Shown here in pieces: positions 53,496-61,357 of a DNA stretch of 64,000 bases; position 1 is the first letter of the stretch; every line of letters begins with the position of its first letter. The stretch covers positions 23,935 through 87,934 of the forward strand of contig NZ_BCWU01000015.1 in NCBI RefSeq assembly GCF_001592365.1, in the 5' to 3' direction. A program made the position numbers and the translations under genes. Source of the DNA: Gordonia hydrophobica NBRC 16057. Lineage in GTDB: Bacteria; Actinomycetota; Actinomycetes; Mycobacteriales; Mycobacteriaceae. A model generated the notes under the pieces. The model was not told the DNA's origin and searched no databases. It was given only the letters and a program-made list of their open reading frames with translations.

Positions 53496-54830
53496 TCAGA
53501 ACGAGAAATGCTGTCCCCCGATGACTACGCCTACCACAGTCTCCGCGGACAGTGCTTCGAGCAACTCCTCCGGTGCGGCACGGGCCAGACACAAATCGGC
53601 GACCGCCCCGATTTCCACTCGGCGAACCTGCGCGGGTGCGTCCGGCCGACCGAGGAACAGCCCGAGCGCTGCGCGCGGGGACAGGCGTTCGTTTTCGCCG
53701 ATCGTCGCCCCCGACGGAGCACGACGTGCGCAGGCCGCGCGCATCGCGGCCCACGAGTCGTGGTGGCCGAACGGCGCGTCGGTACTGCCCGCGAGTGGTA
53801 CTCCCGCCTCGATGAGGGACGCCAGTCGCCATAGGCCGGGGAGTTCGTCGGCGGGGACGTCTGCGAGATACTGATCGCCACGTTCGGAAACGAAGTTCGG
53901 CTGGGTGACCACGGTGATGCCTAGGTCGCCGAGAGTCGCGAGCAGATCGTCTGGGACGACCGCTGCGTGCTCAATCCTGTCGCCGGGCAACGTCCCGACC
54001 TCGCGTAGCGCCGTGATGGTGACCACCAGCTGCAGAACAGTGACGCAGTGCACTGCGACCGGTCGTGCCTGGCGCCGCTGGGCAGTCAGCCAGTCGGTGA
54101 ACTCCGCGCAGTCGACGTCATCGTCGATGATGCGCTTGGTCGGTCCGTGGGTCAGGCGAGGATGTCGGGACTCACCGGGAGCACGCAGCACGTGGAGGCG
54201 CTGGGGGAGGGCGCCGTCTGTGAGAGCGCGCCGCAGATCGACGAGGTCTGCGTCAGTGAGATCGGGGGTGGCCTCGGTGACTCCGGTGATGCCGAGAGCG
54301 GCCAGATCGTGGCCGAGCACGGTTAGGTCAGTGTCGACAGAGGTATGTGCTGCGAGTACGTGGTCGTCCCGGTACACGCGGCCGGTTGGATGGTCGGCGA
54401 GGCCGAGTAGTCGCAACCCGGGGGTGTTGACGAACCACATTGCGCCGGTCCGGTGCTGGATCCTCACTGGCCGGACGGGATCGAGCGCGTCGAGTAGGTG
54501 CCGGTCAAGGTCGCCGGCGATGCTCTCGTGGTAGCCGACGGCGCGGATCCAGCCGACAGCGTCGGGTGAGGCAACAGCGAGCGACTCGGCGAGTCCGACG
54601 CGGCCGCGAACGGTCGCCGGATCGAGGCGGACCGACAGGGCCGCGGCGGCCATCGCCCGTAGATGCACGTGGTGATCGTGCAGTCCGGGTAGGATAGTGC
54701 CACCGAGCACGTCGATCTCTTCCTCACCGCGAGTGGGGGCAAGGCTCGGCGCAACCTCGACGATGCGATCCCCGATGATCCGCACATCAGCTCGCCGGCC
54801 GTTGAGGAGCGATCCGCCGACGATCAGCAC
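53496..54830 (-). CDS. Metal-dependent amidohydrolase family protein
   Basis: 444 aa, amidohydrolase_3-like. The N-terminal beta-sandwich strand MLIVGGSLLNGRRADVRIIG leads to GGTILPGLHDHHVHLRAM with the HxH metal motif. Later VAVHCVTVLQLVVTITAL, GDRIEHAAVVPDDLL and LAGSTDAPFGHHDSW supply the further His and Asp ligands. Distinct from the two ACMSD-type enzymes. It overlaps the next CaiB gene by 7 nt and forms a three-gene minus-strand operon. Hydrolysis of an amide, lactam or enol-type bond is possible; substrate unknown. Confidence 0.87.
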   Translation of the reverse strand: MLIVGGSLLNGRRADVRIIGDRIVEVAPSLAPTRGEEEIDVLGGTILPGLHDHHVHLRAMAAAALSVRLDPATVRGRVGLAESLAVASPDAVGWIRAVGYHESIAGDLDRHLLDALDPVRPVRIQHRTGAMWFVNTPGLRLLGLADHPTGRVYRDDHVLAAHTSVDTDLTVLGHDLAALGITGVTEATPDLTDADLVDLRRALTDGALPQRLHVLRAPGESRHPRLTHGPTKRIIDDDVDCAEFTDWLTAQRRQARPVAVHCVTVLQLVVTITALREVGTLPGDRIEHAAVVPDDLLATLGDLGITVVTQPNFVSERGDQYLADVPADELPGLWRLASLIEAGVPLAGSTDAPFGHHDSWAAMRAACARRAPSGATIGENERLSPRAALGLFLGRPDAPAQVRRVEIGAVADLCLARAAPEELLEALSAETVVGVVIGGQHFSF

Positions 54831-55987
54831 GGCGTCGCCGATCGGTCGTGGACAAGCTGCTCGACGAATGCTGCGTCGGGCGGCGGCGTGATCGGGATCG
54901 CGGGCTGGGCTGGCGGTACGTTCGCATACGAGGGCGGATCGGGGGTGATCGGCAGTGCCGCGTACGTGGCGGCCACTTCGGCCATCGCCACGTCGATGAC
55001 CTCGCCGCCGCCGCGTCGCAGGGACTCGATCACTTGGTGGGCGGCAGTGATACCGGTCAGCGGGTCGGCGATTGCGTCGCCGCAGAACACCGGTCCGTGC
55101 GCACCGGCACCAACAAGACCTCCGGCGACCGCCGCGTCGTCGCCGAATGCGACGCGGTCGGGGTGATCAGGCCCGTACCCGGTGATTCGCACCCATACGC
55201 GGCCGGTGCGCGGTGCACGGGAGGCGGCGTCGAGCCCGGTCTGGGCGAGCGCGCGCGGCCGGGACGCCTCGATCACGACGTCGGCGGCATCTAGGAGGCG
55301 AGCCACCGCTGCGGTGTCGTCATGCAGATCCGCCCGACATACGTGTTTGCCGCCGTTCATCCAGGTGAAGAAGCTGGAGTCGCCGAGCCGGGTGCCATCC
55401 GGTCGGCGCGGGCTCTCCACCTTGACGACGCTTGCACCGAGTTCGCGCAGGATCATCCCGCACAGCGGTCCGGCCCACATAGAAGACAGGTCGACGACAA
55501 GCAGATCTGCGTCGATGTGGCGATCGTCGCCCGCCCAATACCTGGTGACGCGCGGCTCGGCGGGTGGTACGGCACCGAGGGCGGAGGCTGGGATGCCGAG
55601 GAGTTGAGCGCGGTCGGCGAACTCGGAGGCCGAGGTGCGTGCAGCAAAATCCGCGAGCGCTCGCCACGGGTCGGTTGGCATTGCATTCGATTCGACGACC
55701 GCGGCCACTGAGTCGACATCCTGTGGGCGGGAGAGTGTTGCGGCAACCCAGCCGTCGGTGGCGGATAGCAGTCGCGTCGCCCCGCCGGCCGACGTGGCGC
55801 CGCGCCGTCGGAGTCCGGTGAGCGCGGCGCGGCCGGCGAGCAGGGCGGCCGCGTCCTGGCGCATGGGTGCGGCGATCGCTCTAGCGTGTTCGAGGACGGC
55901 GGCGCGAGAGACGTCGCCGGGGCCGTCGGGGTCTCCGGTTAACCAGGCCAGACCGGTGTCGGCCCAGCTGCCCGCGTGGTCGGTCAT
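54824..55987 (-). CDS. CaiB/BaiF-like CoA-transferase
   Basis: 387 aa. The typical CaiB segments are in the C-terminal two thirds: LLVVDLSSMWAGPLCGMILR, LGASVVKVESPRRPDGTRLG, NGGKHVCRADLHDD and GDAIADPLTGITAAHQVIES with the catalytic Asp. The first ~150 residues are a divergent helical region, so the CaiB order is permuted or shortened relative to standard members. ATG 55987 overlaps the crotonase stop. Expected to make or move a CoA thioester for the crotonase encoded just upstream (inferred). Confidence 0.82.
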   Translation of the reverse strand: MTDHAGSWADTGLAWLTGDPDGPGDVSRAAVLEHARAIAAPMRQDAAALLAGRAALTGLRRRGATSAGGATRLLSATDGWVAATLSRPQDVDSVAAVVESNAMPTDPWRALADFAARTSASEFADRAQLLGIPASALGAVPPAEPRVTRYWAGDDRHIDADLLVVDLSSMWAGPLCGMILRELGASVVKVESPRRPDGTRLGDSSFFTWMNGGKHVCRADLHDDTAAVARLLDAADVVIEASRPRALAQTGLDAASRAPRTGRVWVRITGYGPDHPDRVAFGDDAAVAGGLVGAGAHGPVFCGDAIADPLTGITAAHQVIESLRRGGGEVIDVAMAEVAATYAALPITPDPPSYANVPPAQPAIPITPPPDAAFVEQLVHDRSATPC

Positions 55988-56967
55988 CGGCCGATGATGT
56001 CGTCGATCAGGCCCCAGTCGAGGGCAGTCGCTGCGTCGATCTGTCGACCGGAAACGGCGAGGTACGCGGTGCGCCATCGTCCAATGCGGCGCGGGATACT
56101 GACGGTTCCGCCGGCACCGGGGATCAGTCCGAGGCGCAACTCAGGCAGGCCGAAGACGGTGTCAGGTCGGGCGGTGAGGCGACCGCAGTAGGCAGCCATC
56201 TCGATGCCGCTGCCGAGCACGGCACCGTGCACGCGAGCGTGCATCCGCGGGCCGAGTCGGCCCACGACGGCGTCGAGCAAGAGCGCGGGACTGTGCCGGG
56301 TACGGGCTAGGTGCGAGTGCGCGGGGTCCGTGAACAGGCCGAATTCGCGCAGGTCGCCGCCACTGCAGAAGGATCGGCCGTTGCCGGTGAGGACGACGTC
56401 GGTGATCGCCGGGTCGGCGATGACGATGGTGAGTGCGTCGATGAGTTCGGCGCGCAGCGCGTTGCTAAAAGCATTGTGTCGGTCGGGGCGGTTGAAGGTG
56501 ATCGTGAGGGTGTTGTCGGTGCGGTCGATCAGGACGGCGTCGTCCTGTTCGTGGCGGACGCGGGGTTTCTGAGCTGCGAGCCAGCGGGCGAACTCAGGGC
56601 CCGCCTGGAGGGTGGAGTAGGCGAGGGACTCGGCGGTCAGGCCCCGCCGGGTGCCGACGTCTGGGCTGTTGACCCGCAGAACGTCATCGCAGATCGCAGT
56701 CGCGATCGGATTCGCGGTGACGGTGGCTCGGATGTCGGAGATGGCGGCGTCGATCGATTCGACGGGAACTAGTCGTGGATCCCTTGTACGCGCCTCGGTG
56801 AGGGTGAACATCACCTGGTCGGCCAGGGCGTCGGCGGCGGTGCCCGGTTCCGGAGGTCCGGTGCAGACCGCGATCAGTGGGGTCTCAAACTTCTCGAAGG
56901 GTTGCTGGGGGCTGTCGCAGCGATCGGCGTCGACGACGATCAGCTGGGGCATAACGTCGGCGATCAC
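55984..56967 (-). CDS. Crotonase family protein with N-terminal extension
   Basis: 327 aa. The crotonase domain occupies about residues 140-327: LTITFNRPDRHNAFSNALRA, GNGRSFCSGGDLREFGLF (oxyanion hole), VHGAVLGSGIEMAAYCG and FGLPELRLGLIPGAGGTVSI with the catalytic Glu. The first ~135 residues look like a second, degenerate crotonase N-terminal region (PLIAVCTGPPEPGTAADALA). First gene of the operon with the CaiB-like and amidohydrolase genes. A start at ATG 56952 is also possible. Confidence 0.85.
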   Translation of the reverse strand: MIADVMPQLIVVDADRCDSPQQPFEKFETPLIAVCTGPPEPGTAADALADQVMFTLTEARTRDPRLVPVESIDAAISDIRATVTANPIATAICDDVLRVNSPDVGTRRGLTAESLAYSTLQAGPEFARWLAAQKPRVRHEQDDAVLIDRTDNTLTITFNRPDRHNAFSNALRAELIDALTIVIADPAITDVVLTGNGRSFCSGGDLREFGLFTDPAHSHLARTRHSPALLLDAVVGRLGPRMHARVHGAVLGSGIEMAAYCGRLTARPDTVFGLPELRLGLIPGAGGTVSIPRRIGRWRTAYLAVSGRQIDAATALDWGLIDDIIGR

Positions 56968-57346
56968 GCTGTGACCGTACGCATTCGTCCGGGAGTGAGG
57001 GATTGCTCAGGCATGGTGCATTTGCTTCAGGTGCGGGGTTTCGAAGTCAGGACGGCGACTCTGTGTGTTGCTGAAGAAGCCGCGCTCGATTCACATTACC
57101 AAGAGATCAATTATCTCGTCTCCGTGTAGAGGAGGTGTGAGTTCTCGAGCAGTCGATGGGAATCGAGATAGAAGGCATCGCAACACGATTGCGGATACCA
57201 CTGGATCGATGGGATAGTTGAGATCTCGGGCGACTAGTGCTTCGACGATTGCGAGGTCAAGAGTCGTCTGACCGTAGTCGCCCAATTGGGTGACCAGGTC
57301 AGTGTCTGCTAGTCGGATGCCCGCGAGGAGTTGGGGACCACCGCTG
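56968..57346. other. 379-bp gap upstream of LLM fragment
   Basis: Should carry the promoter of the minus-strand operon near 56970-57110, which is AT-richer. On the minus strand 57091-57340 reads an open stretch (LADTDLVTQLGDYGQTTLDL and onward) that could be a decayed protein end, but no start or family is recognisable. Junction with LLM sequence at about 57346. Confidence 0.35.
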
Positions 57347-57559
57347 GTCGGCACTCCCGAGGAGCTGCGCGAGATGTTCGTGGCCGAGGCCGAGCGTGGC
57401 GTCGACCTGATGATCGTGCGGTTCCACGACCGAGCCGAACCCGACACGATCGACGTGTTCGGCCGTGAGGTGATCGCACCGGTCGAGGAGGTCATCGGCT
57501 CGGCGCGAACCGATCAACGACACGGCGACAGAACGAATACCGAGAAGGAGACGCAATGA
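57347..57559 (+). pseudogene. LLM-class oxidoreductase, C-terminal fragment
   Basis: The frame reads VGTPEELREMFVAEAERGVD, then LMIVRFHDRAEPDTIDVFGR and EVIAPVEEVIG, the standard C-terminal end of a luciferase-like oxidoreductase. About 80% of the gene is missing upstream. The TGA overlaps the DoxX ATG, so it was once the upstream partner in an operon. Confidence 0.75.
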
Positions 57560-58095
57560 GATCACTGAAGCGGTCCGCAGGGAGGTCGACGCCTCTGTCC
57601 CGACAAGGCCTGGACGCGGTGCGGCTGCTCCTGCGTGCTTCGGTCGGCGGGACGATGGTCGCGCACGGACTCAAACACGCGACCAGTCTCACCGGCACGG
57701 CGGGATGGTTCGAGTCGATCGGCTTCCGCAAGCCGAAGATTCAGGCGGCGGCAAGCGCCGTCGTGGAGACAGGGGCGGGTGTCGCGCTCATCGCTGGTGC
57801 GGGGACGCCCTTAGCGGCCGCGGCGGTGGTCGGCACGATGGCGGTCGCGGGCCGATCCGTGCACGTGAGTAACGGCTTCTTCATCACCGCCGAGGGCTGG
57901 GAGTACGTCGCCAACCTGGCGGTCGCAGCCGTGGTGTTGGCGGGCGTCGGACCGGGCCGGTGGAGCGTGGACCGACGACTCGGCATCGACTCCGCACTGA
58001 CCGGCGATACGGCAGCCGCGTTCGCCGCAGGAGTGGGCGCCGCAGGTGCGCTCGGGCAGCTGGCGGCGTTCCACCGGCCGGGTGCGCGGCCCTGA
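57556..58095 (+). CDS. DoxX family membrane protein
   Basis: 179 aa. Four hydrophobic segments: LLRASVGGTMVAHGLKHATS, GAGVALIAGAGTPLAAAAVV, NLAVAAVVLAGVGPG and AAAFAAGVGAAGALGQLAAF, with GWFESIGFRKPK between the first two, as in DoxX/SURF4-type proteins. GAGAAGGAGA precedes ATG 57556. Function in the family is poorly defined (redox or oxidative-stress linked). Expression was probably coupled to the LLM gene, now truncated. Confidence 0.85.
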   Translation: MRSLKRSAGRSTPLSRQGLDAVRLLLRASVGGTMVAHGLKHATSLTGTAGWFESIGFRKPKIQAAASAVVETGAGVALIAGAGTPLAAAAVVGTMAVAGRSVHVSNGFFITAEGWEYVANLAVAAVVLAGVGPGRWSVDRRLGIDSALTGDTAAAFAAGVGAAGALGQLAAFHRPGARP

Positions 58096-58107
58096 GGAGA
58101 TGACGCC

Positions 58108-58827
58108 GTGCCCGATAACGACTCCTCGTCGGCGCTGCATCCGCGCCACGGCATCCACGAGCCGATGAAATCGACCCCGAAGCTGGCCCGAGGCGTTCGT
58201 CGGCGGACGACCGCCGTCGACATCGACTACGTGCCCGACAACGGACATCTGATTCTCACGGGTTCGGCGCGGGACAGTCGGATGGACTCGACCGGGTCGA
58301 TCTTCGTGAGCCCAACCGACCGGGTGCGCGTCGAAATGGACTTCCTGAACGGCCGCACCGTCACCGACGTCACCGCCGACCCCTGGGACCCGAGTCTGGG
58401 CGGGCTGGTGGGATCGAGTGCATCGTCCGGCTTTCGGACCCGACTCGCCGAACTCGTCCCGGACCACGTCGCACGACGCAGTCGCCTCCACCTGATGCTC
58501 GACGACGTGCCGGTGGCGGCGTTGATCGGTGGCAACAGCGTGTCGTACCAGGTGGCGGGCATGCGTTCGGCGGCGAGTGTGGCCCAGCATGCGGGCGGTG
58601 CCGGATACTGTGCCGGATACGCCGACGACGCGACGATGATGACGACCCTGCGCGCCGAGGGTGCTCTCCCGTTGCCGACCGGACCGGAGACGCCGGACGT
58701 GCTCGCGAGCGCGATGCCCGACCAGTGGCAGCCCCTCGGACCGACGGCGGTGCTGGGCATGCGTCGGCTGAGGCGGATGGACGTCGCACGCGGCTGCTGC
58801 ATAGAGCCCGTATGCGACCGGCTTTGA
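58108..58827 (+). pseudogene. DUF2889 domain protein, 3-prime truncated
   Basis: The N-terminal part resembles DUF2889: KLARGVRRRTTAVDIDYVPD, GHLILTGSARDSRMDSTG and VEMDFLNGRTVTDVTADPWD; WQPLGPTAVLGMRRLRRMDV would continue into the C-terminal half in complete members. Instead, after DVARG the frame runs into CCIEPVCDRL and stops. The break at about 58790-58800 is shared with the opposing membrane-protein gene, so a deletion joined the two. Confidence 0.7.
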
Positions 58828-59079
58828 TGAGGTTCGGCGTACTGTGTGGGTCTTTGTGTGGCGGTCGGCGATCCATTCCTTGCTCGCCTGCCTGCTGACT
58901 GTGGGTTTGGTGGCGTCGTCGAGGCGGCGTTGGAGAATCAGGAAGCCGCCGAGCGCCAGCACAGGCCAAGACCCTAGGAGCATCACGAGCATGAACGTTG
59001 ACAGCTCTTGGTCGGTGTTCGCTGGTGTGGCTACGCCCGCTGCAGTTACCAGGTCGGTGCTGGTCATGTGATTATTCAT
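58800..59079 (-). pseudogene. Small membrane protein, 3-prime truncated
   Basis: From ATG 59079 (or 59067): MNNHMTSTDLVTAAGVATPA, one clear membrane segment FMLVMLLGSWPVLALGGFLI, then a charged tail (RQASKEWIADRHTKTHTVRR). The frame then runs on into the antisense of the DUF2889 gene to 57811, which is not real coding sequence. Probably the end is lost at the 58790-58800 junction. Family not recognised. Confidence 0.5.
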
Positions 59080-59136
59080 CCGCTCATGAGGTTCTGTTGT
59101 GGAACGTTTGGCGCGGTCGGTGCGAACACGGTGTGG

Positions 59137-59523
59137 CTAGCCTGCCTGATCGTTGATGTCGTGTGCGATCGACCGGCGGTGGTCGGGCAGGGCGTTGGTC
59201 TGGTGATCGGCGGCGCTGAACACTTCGGTGAGTAGTTCCTGCAGGTGGAGGTCTCGGACGCTGTAGAGGCTGCGTCGTCCTTCTTTGCGTGATTGGACGA
59301 GTCCAGCGAGTTTGAGTTTGGCGAGGTGCTGGGAGACCGTGGGCCGCGCGGCCTGGAGGTCGTCGGTCAGTGCGGCCACGTCGTACTCGCGTTGCCCGAG
59401 GATCCAGAGGATCCGCATCCGTGTGGGGTCGGCGAGCATGCGAAGCAGGGACGAGGCGGCATCGATGACGTCGTCGGACGGCCCTTGTGCGCCCCAACCT
59501 CTTACTTCATCATGTGCATACAT
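59137..59523 (-). CDS. ArsR family winged-helix repressor
   Basis: 128 aa from ATG 59523. HTH: SLLRMLADPTRMRILWILGQ, VAALTDDLQAARPTVSQHLA, KLKLAGLVQSRKEGRRSLYS, standard ArsR/SmtB. No Cys-x-Cys metal site is seen, so a non-metal or other metal signal is likely. It is divergent from the MFS gene with 76 bp between, and ATGTGCATACAT near its start is a near-palindrome. Probably represses the transporter (inferred). Confidence 0.88.
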   Translation of the reverse strand: MYAHDEVRGWGAQGPSDDVIDAASSLLRMLADPTRMRILWILGQREYDVAALTDDLQAARPTVSQHLAKLKLAGLVQSRKEGRRSLYSVRDLHLQELLTEVFSAADHQTNALPDHRRSIAHDINDQAG

Positions 59524-59599
59524 GAGCACCAGTATGTCATAGTGGGCCTGTTCGCGACCGAGTCTGATCGGCCGTGGCGGGTGAGGAGGCGGCAAGGCA

Positions 59600-60004
59600 A
59601 TGACGAGATCGTTGTTTGGGGTGCGTGATTACCGGCATCTGTTTGGTGCGCAGGTGGTGGCGTTGGCGGGCAATGGGCTGGCGACGGTCGCGTTGGGACT
59701 GTTGGCGTTCAAGCTTGCTGGTCCGAATGCGGCGGCGGTGTTGGGGACGGCGTTGACCATCAAGATGGTGGCGTACGTGCTGGTGGCACCGGTTGCGGGA
59801 GCGTATGCGGGCCGGTTCAATCGGCGCGGTCTGTTGGTGAGTTTGGATGTTGTGCGTGCCGGGGTGGTGGTGGCGCTGCCGTTCGCTGATCAGGTGTGGC
59901 ATGTGTACGTTTTGGTGGCGTTGATGCAGTCGGCGTCGGCCGCGTTTACCCCGACGTTCCAGGCGGCACTGCCCGATGTTCTGCCCGATGAGAAGCAGTA
60001 CACC
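59600..60004 (+). pseudogene. MFS transporter, 5-prime part (interrupted)
   Basis: 135 codons: MTRSLFGVRDYRHLFGAQVV, GLATVALGLLAFKLAG, YVLVAPVAGAYAGRFNRRGL, VYVLVALMQSASAAFTPTFQ and ALPDVLPDEKQYT, the first four membrane helices of a drug-efflux-type MFS protein. The next codon is replaced by the IS3 left end. Removing the insertion and one ACC copy restores the frame into 63477. Confidence 0.9.
60002..60004. repeat. Target site duplication ACC, left
   Basis: ACC directly precedes the IS3 left end and ACC directly follows its right end at 63474-63476. A 3-bp duplication is normal for IS3-family elements. Confidence 0.8.
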
Positions 60005-60058
60005 TGAATCGCACTGGGTTGGTTGGAGTCTCCATCGTTTGGAAACGAGGATGTACTC

Positions 60059-60403
60059 ATGCCGAAGGACACCAACCCGGACAAGCCGACCACCCGTCGC
60101 TATAGCTCTGAAGAAAAGGCCTCCGCGGTGCGGATGGTCAGGACCCTACGGGCCGAGCTGGGCACCGATCACGGCACGGTGAAGCGAGTGGCGACCCAGC
60201 TCGGGTACGGCACCGAGTCTGTGCGCTCGTGGGTGCGTCAGGCCGATATCGACCAGGGCCACGTTGCGGGGGTCAGCACGAGCGAGTCGGCGAGGATGAA
60301 GGCCCTCGAGCAGGAGAACCGCGAGCTCAAGCGGGCAAACGAGATATTGAAGCGAGCTGCGAGTTTCTTCGGGGCGGAGCTCGACCGCCAGCACAAGAAG
60401 TAG
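60059..60403 (+). CDS. IS3-family transposase OrfA
   Basis: 114 aa. HTH (KRVATQLGYGTESVRSWVRQ) followed by a leucine-zipper helix (KALEQENRELKRANEILKRA). Protein identical to the copy at 47742. Confidence 0.92.
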   Translation: MPKDTNPDKPTTRRYSSEEKASAVRMVRTLRAELGTDHGTVKRVATQLGYGTESVRSWVRQADIDQGHVAGVSTSESARMKALEQENRELKRANEILKRAASFFGAELDRQHKK

Positions 60404-61326
60404 CCGCGTTCATTGACGCCAACTGCGATGATGTCGTCGCGGGTCGGCGTTTGGGGGTCGAGCGCATCTGCGCAGTTCTGCAGGTGGCCCCGAGCAGCTA
60501 CTACGAGGTCAAGAAGCGGAAACCGTCGGCACGGTCGAAGCGTGATGAGGTGATGGGTCCAGTCGTCTACGCGTTGTGGGAGGACAACTTCCGCGTCTAC
60601 GGGGCACGAAAGATCTGGAAGGCGGCCCGGCGTGCTGGCCATGACATCGGCCGGGACCAGGTCGCCCGGCTGATGCGCGCCGCCGGGATCGAGGGTGTCC
60701 GGCGCAGCAAGCGGGTGCGCACCACCAAACCCGACCCCGGGATGCCGCGCCACCCCGACTTGGTGCGTCGTGACTTCACCGCCACGGCGCCGAATCAGTT
60801 GTGGGTCACCGACCTGACGTTCGTGCCGACCTGGGCCGGCGTCGCCTACGTCTGCTTCATCATCGACGCCTACTCACGCACGATCGTCGGGTGGCGGGTC
60901 GCCTCACACATGCGAACCACGATGGTCCTCGACGCGATCGAGATGGCCCGATGGTCACGCGGCACCCAACTGACCGGACTGCGATGTCACAGCGATGCCG
61001 GGTCGCAGTTCACCTCGATTCGCTACGGCGAGCGCCTCGCCGAGATCGGAGCAACTCCCTCGATCGGCACCGTCGCAGATTCCTACGACAATGCGCTGGC
61101 AGAGACGGTCAATGGCTACTACAAAGCCGAACTCATCCGCGGCCCTGCCCGCGAGGGTCGGCCGTGGAAGACCGTCGAGGACGTCGAGCTCGCGACGCTC
61201 AGCTGGGCCCACTGGCACAACAACGACCGCCTGCACGGCTATCTCAATGACGTGCCGCCAGCAGAGTTCGAGGAGACGTTCTACGCTACGAGACGGGCCG
61301 ACCAGACCCTGGTCGGAATCCAATAG
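60400..61326 (+). CDS. IS3-family transposase OrfB
   Basis: About 308 aa in the -1 frame of OrfA; the frame is open back to 60229, and no good start codon precedes the domain, so it is probably made as an OrfAB frameshift fusion. rve/DDE integrase core: Asp in NQLWVTDLTFVPTW, Asp in LRCHSDAGSQFTS, Glu in NALAETVNGYYKAEL. No classical A6G slippery heptamer is visible in the overlap. Confidence 0.92.
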   Translation, partial: VAAFIDANCDDVVAGRRLGVERICAVLQVAPSSYYEVKKRKPSARSKRDEVMGPVVYALWEDNFRVYGARKIWKAARRAGHDIGRDQVARLMRAAGIEGVRRSKRVRTTKPDPGMPRHPDLVRRDFTATAPNQLWVTDLTFVPTWAGVAYVCFIIDAYSRTIVGWRVASHMRTTMVLDAIEMARWSRGTQLTGLRCHSDAGSQFTSIRYGERLAEIGATPSIGTVADSYDNALAETVNGYYKAELIRGPAREGRPWKTVEDVELATLSWAHWHNNDRLHGYLNDVPPAEFEETFYATRRADQTLVGIQ

Positions 61327-61357
61327 CCCGAGCCTCCATCAGACCCAGTGCGATTCA

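Larger units (their letters stand above)
60005..61357 (+). mobile_element. IS3-family element, complete copy
   Basis: 1353 bp bounded by TGAATCGCACTGGGT (60005-60019) and its exact complement (61343-61357); the imperfect repeat extends further inward. Contains OrfA and OrfB in -1 frame relation. Followed without a gap by IS256 copy B. Confidence 0.93.

Noticed and set aside
57811..59079. 422-codon minus-strand frame as a single gene
   Set aside because: Only the first ~90 codons look like protein; the rest is antisense to DUF2889 and DoxX.
60364..60403. Classical A6G slippery heptamer for OrfAB frameshifting
   Set aside because: Not present in the overlap; TTTCTTC and CAAGAAG are weak candidates only.
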